Of a stretch of 6,378 nt of DNA, positions 1 to 3,426 are shown piece by piece. The translations under genes were made by a program, and so were the position numbers. The notes below the pieces were generated by a model. It worked only from the letters and a program-made list of their open reading frames with translations, was not told the origin of the DNA and did not search any database. Position 1 is the stretch's first letter. Each line of letters opens with the position of its first letter. Origin of the DNA: Thermoanaerobacterales bacterium (GTDB lineage: Bacteria; Actinomycetota; Acidimicrobiia; Acidimicrobiales; JACDCH01); assembly GCA_017577565.1 (NCBI GenBank), contig PKRH01000159.1, positions 1-6,378 on the forward strand, in the 5' to 3' direction.

Positions 1-972
1 GTCCGGGCCCGCCGCGGCGCCGGCGGCGTCCGGCGCACCGCCCGGCCCGCCGTCGCCGGACGCCGCCTCCTCGAACGACCGCCGGGCGCTCTCCAGGGCC
101 CGCTCGAGCTCGTCGGCGCTGAGCGTCGGGGGGTCGAAGGGCCGGCGGCGCCGGCGGTGGGCGAGCACGAGCGGCGCGACCCGCTCGACGTCCTCGGTCG
201 TGGCCACCGAGCGGCCGTGCCAGCCGGCGTGGGCGGCCGCGGCCCGGCACAGCACGAGGTCGGCCCGCAGCCCGTCGGCCCCGACGCCGACGGCCAGGCG
301 ACAGGCGAAGTCCACGACGGTGTCGGGGAGGTCGGCCGGCATCGACGCCGCCAGCCGGGCCCGGAGCACGATGTCGCGCTCGGGGCCCTCGACGTCGCCC
401 CCGGCGTCGTGGGTGAGGCGGCGGCGCACGATCTCGGCCCGCACGGCGGGGTCGGACGGGGGCCGCACCTCGACCTGCAGGCCGAAGCGGTCGAGGAGCC
501 GGCTGGGGAGCTCGCCGTCGGCGGGGTCCATGGCCCCGACGAGCACGAAGCGGGCGGGGTGGGTGTGCGACCGGCCGCGGCGCTCGACCCGGTTGACGCC
601 GCTGGCGGCGACGTCGAGCACCACCCGCACCAGGTGGTCCGGCAGCAGGTTGACGTCGTCGAGGAACAGCACGCCGTTGTGGGCGGCGGCGAGCAGCCCG
701 GGCCGGAAGGGCGGGTCGTCGGCCCCGTCGGCGTCGACGTCGAGCGTCCCCCGGACCTCCTCCTCGGTCGCGCCCGGCGTCAGCTCGACGAACGGCGCGC
801 CGCCGGGGAGCAGTCCGGCGAGGGCCCGGGCCATCGTCGACTTGGCCGAGCCGGTGTCGCCGCGGAGCAGCACGCCGCCGATGCCCGGGTCGACGGCGGC
901 CAGCAGGAGCGCCAGGCGCGCGTCGTCCTGGCCGACGACGGCGCTGAAGGGGTAGCGCGTGGTCGAGCTCAT
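1..972 (-). CDS. Cobalt/magnesium chelatase AAA+ subunit (BchI/ChlI type), 3' end cut by window
   Basis: 324 codons are visible, with no stop before base 1. Residues 7-15 (YPFSAVVGQ) are the usual opening of the BchI/ChlI family. Walker A is GDTGSAKS at 38-45 (K44). Walker B is LFLDDVN at 102-108, followed by LLPDHL. The sensor-1 region is VGAMDPADGE at 145-154, then LLDRFG at 159-164, the sensor-2 region LRAD at 235-238, and the family-typical HRRRRRPF at 272-279. Family members use ATP to drive metal insertion into tetrapyrroles, as Mg chelatase or with CobN as cobaltochelatase. In an actinobacterium without visible chlorophyll genes the cobalt (B12) role is more likely, by inference. The Walker B Glu and sensor-1 Asn are both Asp here. 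From about residue 302 the sequence becomes a Gly/Ala/Asp linker, as in fused ChlI-ChlD proteins, so a vWA domain may follow outside the window. ATG 972 is preferred because conserved sequence begins at once and it has GAGGG 7 nt upstream. An in-frame ATG at 1041 has a better AGGAGG, but the extra 23 codons show poorer GC3 and no family similarity that I recognise. Confidence 0.88.
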   Translation of the reverse strand, partial: MSSTTRYPFSAVVGQDDARLALLLAAVDPGIGGVLLRGDTGSAKSTMARALAGLLPGGAPFVELTPGATEEEVRGTLDVDADGADDPPFRPGLLAAAHNGVLFLDDVNLLPDHLVRVVLDVAASGVNRVERRGRSHTHPARFVLVGAMDPADGELPSRLLDRFGLQVEVRPPSDPAVRAEIVRRRLTHDAGGDVEGPERDIVLRARLAASMPADLPDTVVDFACRLAVGVGADGLRADLVLCRAAAAHAGWHGRSVATTEDVERVAPLVLAHRRRRRPFDPPTLSADELERALESARRSFEEAASGDGGPGGAPDAAGAAAGPD

Positions 973-979
973 CGCGGTG

Positions 980-984
980 CCCTC
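980..984 (-). promoter_or_regulatory. Ribosome binding site for the chelatase start at 972
   Basis: GAGGG on the minus strand lies 7 nt before ATG 972. It competes with AGGAGG (1054-1049), which lies 7 nt before an in-frame ATG at 1041. The shorter start is preferred because the codons between 1041 and 973 include GGA, TCT, GCT, ACA, AGG and CAT, unlike the body of the gene. Confidence 0.5.
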
Positions 985-1091
985 GTCATGGCCCGGTGTC
1001 CTCCCAGCAGACATCCGTCCCAGCCCGGTCATGTTGGCCATCGGCTCGCCTCCTCGCACCCCGGTGTGCGGTGGCGACGGCCGTCGGCCCC

Positions 1092-1112
1092 GCGGGCCCG
1101 CGCCGGGCCCGC
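1092..1112. repeat. 9-bp perfect GC hairpin in the chelatase leader
   Basis: Arms GCGGGCCCG (1092-1100) and CGGGCCCGC (1104-1112) are perfect complements around a 3-nt CGC loop. No U-rich tail follows on either strand, so a classical intrinsic terminator is not indicated. It could be a U-less terminator after the CBS gene, an attenuator stem, or a variable stem of the candidate riboswitch. Confidence 0.5.
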
Positions 1113-1210
1113 CCGAGTGCTTCCTAGCAGGCGGGGCGTGCGTCTGCATCGCCGGGTTGCACGGCGCCCGGGGTCGACCGCGGACCGCGCGTGCGGCGCG
1201 CGGCGCGGGC

Positions 1211-1648
1211 TCAGCGACCGGAGGTCAGGTACTCGTGGAGCGCCTCGGCCTCGGCCTGCAGCTCGTCGATGCGCGACTTCACGACGTCGCCGATGCTGAT
1301 GATGCCGGCCAGCCGGTCGCCGTCCATGACCGGGATGTGGCGGATGCGGCGCTCGGTCATCAGCCGCATGAGCTCGGCGACGGTCGCCGACGGACCGCAG
1401 GTGGTGAGGTCGGTCGACATGAGGTCGCGCACCGCGGCCCCCAGCACCGCCGCCGGGTCGTCGCCGGCCAGCGACCGGACGACGTCGCGCTCGGAGATGA
1501 TCCCCACGACCCGGTCGCCGTCGTCGGTGACCACGAGCGCCCCGACGTTGTGGTCGCGCAGCCGGGCGACGGCGTCGGCCACCGGCGCGTCGGCCCCGAT
1601 CGTCACGACGTCCCGCCCCTTGCGGTGGAGGATGTGCTCGATCAGCAC
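1211..1648 (-). CDS. Two-CBS-domain protein (145 aa)
   Basis: The protein consists almost entirely of a tandem CBS (Bateman) pair. The first CBS domain spans about residues 9-60, with VGALVVTDDG at 35-44 and VVGIISERDVVRSL at 47-60. The second spans about 73-130, beginning VRDLMSTDL and containing IRHIPVMDGDRLAGIISIGDVVK. A charged C-terminal helix (DELQAEAEALHEYL) follows. Bateman modules commonly bind adenosyl nucleotides such as AMP, ATP or S-adenosylmethionine and act as regulatory sensors; the ligand and partner here cannot be told from sequence. No signal peptide or membrane segment is visible, so it should be cytosolic. The GTG start is supported by AAGGAGG 8 nt upstream and by conserved sequence beginning immediately after it. 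The open frame continues far upstream only as a shadow of the Nudix gene. It is transcribed in the same direction as the chelatase but separated from it by a 238-bp structured gap, so co-transcription is uncertain. Confidence 0.93.
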   Translation of the reverse strand: MLIEHILHRKGRDVVTIGADAPVADAVARLRDHNVGALVVTDDGDRVVGIISERDVVRSLAGDDPAAVLGAAVRDLMSTDLTTCGPSATVAELMRLMTERRIRHIPVMDGDRLAGIISIGDVVKSRIDELQAEAEALHEYLTSGR

Positions 1649-1656
1649 GGCGGCCG

Positions 1657-1663
1657 CCTCCTT
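1657..1663 (-). promoter_or_regulatory. Strong Shine-Dalgarno of the CBS gene
   Basis: AAGGAGG on the minus strand, part of GGAAGGAGG (1665-1657), sits 8 nt before GTG 1648. This fixes the start of the CBS gene and shows that it has a leadered transcript, unlike the plus-strand genes in this window. Confidence 0.8.
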
Positions 1664-1672
1664 CCGGGGTCT

Positions 1673-1690
1673 CGTGCCCTGCCGGGCACG
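1673..1690. repeat. Inverted repeat with 7-bp arms in the CBS leader or promoter
   Basis: Arms CGTGCCC (1673-1679) and GGGCACG (1684-1690) are perfect complements around a 4-nt spacer TGCC. The repeat lies 25-42 bp upstream of the CBS start codon, where an operator or 5'-UTR hairpin would be expected. No matching copy was seen elsewhere in the window. Confidence 0.5.
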
Positions 1691-1717
1691 CCACCACTGT
1701 CCCACATCGCGCCGGGG

Positions 1718-1743
1718 GCTGCGTGGCCATCCGGCCACGCAGC
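1718..1743. repeat. Inverted repeat with 11-bp perfect arms in the divergent intergenic region
   Basis: Arms GCTGCGTGGCC (1718-1728) and GGCCACGCAGC (1733-1743) are perfectly complementary around ATCC. It lies midway between the divergent CBS and Nudix genes, about 70 bp from the CBS start and 95 bp from the Nudix start. It could be an operator shared by both promoters, or a hairpin in one of the transcripts. It has no U-tract. Confidence 0.65.
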
Positions 1744-1771
1744 GGGGCCGGACGCCGGCGGCGGGTGCCGG

Positions 1772-1795
1772 GCGCCGCGATCGCTCGCGCCGCGA
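1772..1795. repeat. Pair of 9-bp direct repeats just upstream of the Nudix promoter
   Basis: GCGCCGCGA occurs at 1772-1780 and again at 1787-1795, 15 bp apart start to start, ending 6 bp before the predicted -35. The placement would suit an activator or repressor site, but the composition is low-complexity GC and the repeat may be accidental. Confidence 0.3.
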
Positions 1796-1801
1796 GGGGA
1801 C

Positions 1802-1831
1802 CTGACAGGGGCGGGCCCGGAGGGGCATCCT
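1802..1831 (+). promoter_or_regulatory. Sigma70-like promoter of the Nudix gene, apparently leaderless
   Basis: CTGACA (1802-1807) matches the -35 consensus at five of six positions. After an 18-bp spacer, CATCCT (1826-1831) is a weak -10 retaining the key A2 and T6. Only 6 nt separate it from GTG 1838, so transcription would begin at or very near the start codon. A GGAGGGG (1819-1825) lies 12 nt before the GTG, rather far for a Shine-Dalgarno, and it would be outside the transcript if the promoter call is right. Confidence 0.45.
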
Positions 1832-1837
1832 GCCCGG

Positions 1838-2533
1838 GTGGTCGACTTCCTGTCCGGCGGCGACCGCGGCGAGGCCCCGGTCCACGACGCCGCCACGGTC
1901 GTGCTCGTGCGCGACGCCGAGCACGGCGTCGAGTGCCTCATGCTGCGCAAGACCCGCGGCCAGGCCTTCGGGGGCGCCTGGGTGTTCCCGGGCGGCCGGG
2001 TCGAGGACGGCGACGGCACGGGGCTGGAGGGCGCCCGGCGGGCCGCCGTGCGCGAGGCGCGGGAGGAGACCGGCCTCGTGCTCGACCCCGACCGCCTCGT
2101 CGCCTTCGCCCACTGGACCCCGCCCCGGGAGGCGCCGCGCCGCTACGCCACCTGGTTCTTCCTCGCCGCGCTGCCGGACGGCGCCGCCGACGTGGTCGTC
2201 GACGGCGGCGAGATCGGCGACCACGTGTGGACGACGCCCGCCGACGCGCTCGACCGGCACCGGGACGGGGAGATCGAGCTGCTGCCCCCCACCTGGATGT
2301 CGCTGCACCGCATCGCGGGCGCGCCCGACGTGGCCACCGCGCTCGCCGAGGTCGCGGCCGGCGGGGTCGAGCGCTACACGACCCGGATCGCCGCCGCCGG
2401 CGACGGGGTCCTCGTCGCGCTGTGGGCCCCGGACGCCGCCTACGAGGAGGGCGACCTCGACGCCCCCGGGCCCCGCCACCGCCTCTACATGGACCCCGCG
2501 GGCTGGCGCCTCGAGCGCACCGGCGCCGGCTGA
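1838..2533 (+). CDS. Nudix hydrolase (231 aa)
   Basis: The protein has a perfect Nudix box: G58-x5-E64-x7-R72-E73-A74-x-E76-E77-x-G79-L80, preceded by VFPGG at 49-53. The glutamates E76 and E77 would bind the divalent metal that cleaves a nucleoside diphosphate linked to another moiety. The fold begins at about residue 16 (HDAATVVLVRD) and the strand RRYATWFFLAALP at 101-113 follows the box. The C-terminal 80 residues (PTWMSLHRIAG onward, ending MDPAGWRLERTG) extend beyond a minimal Nudix domain, recalling the larger NUDT19-like or CoA-hydrolase relatives. The coenzyme A signature between LLT and FPGG is not clearly present, so the substrate remains open. GTG 1838 was chosen because the predicted promoter ends 6 nt before it and upstream codons show no Nudix sequence. 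No signal peptide is seen. It is divergent from the CBS gene and leads a plus-strand cluster, with 65 bp to the next gene. Confidence 0.9.
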   Translation: MVDFLSGGDRGEAPVHDAATVVLVRDAEHGVECLMLRKTRGQAFGGAWVFPGGRVEDGDGTGLEGARRAAVREAREETGLVLDPDRLVAFAHWTPPREAPRRYATWFFLAALPDGAADVVVDGGEIGDHVWTTPADALDRHRDGEIELLPPTWMSLHRIAGAPDVATALAEVAAGGVERYTTRIAAAGDGVLVALWAPDAAYEEGDLDAPGPRHRLYMDPAGWRLERTGAG

Positions 2534-2562
2534 GCGCCCGGCGGGCGGGCGGCACCCGGGTG

Positions 2563-2590
2563 TGGGACCGTCACCCCCGGCTGCGATGAT
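2563..2590 (+). promoter_or_regulatory. Possible leaderless promoter of the DUF305 gene
   Basis: TGCGATGAT (2582-2590) reads as an extended -10 (TGn followed by GATGAT), 8 nt before ATG 2599. A poor -35 candidate TGGGAC lies at 2563-2568, 16 bp upstream. No Shine-Dalgarno is present before the ATG. The gene may instead be read through from the Nudix gene. Confidence 0.3.
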
Positions 2591-2598
2591 GGCCTCCC

Positions 2599-3426
2599 AT
2601 GGACCGAGCCGACACCGACCTGGCCGCCGGCGCCGAGGACGGCACCGACGCCGGTGCAGCCGACGACGAGGACCGCGGCGCGGTGCCCCGGGCCGGCGAC
2701 GACGCCGGTGCGGGCGGCGCCGGCGCGGCCGCCGGCGGGGACGACACCGCCGCCGGTGCCGACGACGAGGACGTGGCGCCCGCCCCGTCCGGGCTCTCGT
2801 GGCCGAAGGTGGCGGTCCTCGGCCTGGCCCTCGCCTTCCTCGGCTTCGCGGTGGGGATCTTCGTCAGCCGCGACCGGCCGCCGGGGCCCGACTCGGCCGA
2901 CGTCGGCTTCCTGCAGGACATGCTCACCCACCACGACCAGGCCCTCGGCGTGGCCACGCTCACCGTGGCCTACGGCGAGGACCCGATCGTGCGGAGCATG
3001 GCCCGTGAGGTCGTCGCCATCCAGTCGTTCGAGATCGGGCTCATGACCCAGAAGCTCGCCGACTGGGGTTACAGCCGGGACGAGCGGTCCGACCAGGCCA
3101 TGGCGTGGATGGACATGCCGGTCCCGGTCGAGGACATGCCGGGCCTGCTCAGCGACGAGCAGCTCGCGGCCGTCGAGGAGGCCCGGGGGCCCGAGCTCGA
3201 CGCCCTGTTCCTCGAGCTGATGGCCGAGCACCACCGCGGCGGCCTGCACATGGCGGAGGGCGCGGCCACCCTGGCCGACGACGAGGACGTGCGGGAGCTC
3301 GCCGCCCGCATGCGGCGCAACCAGGCCGGCGAGATCAACGAGTACCGCCTGCGGGCCGAGGAGCTGGGCCTCGACCTCGACATCGCGCCGCCCTCCGTGC
3401 CGCCCGCCGGGCTGCCCGGGTCGTGA
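2599..3426 (+). CDS. Membrane-anchored DUF305 protein with acidic cytoplasmic tail (275 aa)
   Basis: Residues 1-67 are a disordered, Ala/Gly/Asp-rich acidic tail containing two ADDED motifs. A single membrane segment follows at about 70-90 (KVAVLGLALAFLGFAVGIFV), then SRDR. With no cleavage signal and an acidic N-terminus, the tail should be inside and the C-terminal domain outside. The external part is a DUF305 helical domain with two related halves: FLQDMLTHHDQAL at 104-116 with Q142 and E145 in IQSFEIGLM, and FLELMAEHHRGGLHMAE at 204-220 with Q242 and E245 in NQAGEI. The paired histidines H111/H112 and H211/H212 and a Met-rich loop (M168, M171, M173, M180) are potential metal ligands. Some DUF305 proteins, such as cyanobacterial CopM, bind copper; that role is only inferred here. 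ATG 2599 is the first start and has a -10-like element 8 nt upstream. The stop overlaps the helicase start. Confidence 0.9.
   Translation: MDRADTDLAAGAEDGTDAGAADDEDRGAVPRAGDDAGAGGAGAAAGGDDTAAGADDEDVAPAPSGLSWPKVAVLGLALAFLGFAVGIFVSRDRPPGPDSADVGFLQDMLTHHDQALGVATLTVAYGEDPIVRSMAREVVAIQSFEIGLMTQKLADWGYSRDERSDQAMAWMDMPVPVEDMPGLLSDEQLAAVEEARGPELDALFLELMAEHHRGGLHMAEGAATLADDEDVRELAARMRRNQAGEINEYRLRAEELGLDLDIAPPSVPPAGLPGS

Larger units (their letters stand above)
973..1210 (-). promoter_or_regulatory. Structured leader of the chelatase gene; weak cobalamin-riboswitch-like candidate
   Basis: This 238-bp stretch between the CBS stop and the chelatase start holds no convincing gene. On the minus strand, in order, it shows: a GCCG/CGGC hairpin (1165-1151) with a 7-nt loop TGCAACC, resembling the loop of the conserved P4 hairpin; CCCCGCCTGCTAGG (1136-1123), compare CCCGCnACTGT; a 9-bp GC hairpin (1112-1092); GCCACCG (1075-1069), compare GCCACTG; a short CAC/GTG hairpin, then GAGGAGGC, compare GGGAAGGC; and GGGAGGACACCGGGCC (1005-990), compare the B12 box core CAGGAGACCTGCC. 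The order and overall length fit a cobalamin riboswitch, and a chelatase is a sensible target. Every element has mismatches, and GC-rich DNA makes hairpins easily, so this may be chance. Confidence 0.2.

Noticed and set aside
1092..1112. Intrinsic terminator for the CBS gene
   Set aside because: The 9-bp stem is strong but no T-rich run follows on the minus strand. Kept only as a hairpin of unknown role.
157..1299. A 380-codon plus-strand open frame over the chelatase gene and its leader
   Set aside because: It is antisense to the conserved chelatase motifs and its His/Gly/Val/Arg-rich translation shows no recognisable domain.
1649..2479. N-terminal extension of the CBS protein across the Nudix gene on the minus strand
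   Set aside because: The frame is open but antisense to the perfect Nudix box. The CBS gene has a strong Shine-Dalgarno and GTG at 1648 just before its conserved sequence.
1838..2533. Assignment of the Nudix protein as a coenzyme A pyrophosphatase
   Set aside because: The FPGG and Nudix box are present, but the residues before FPGG do not fit the CoA-specific signature well, so the substrate is left open.
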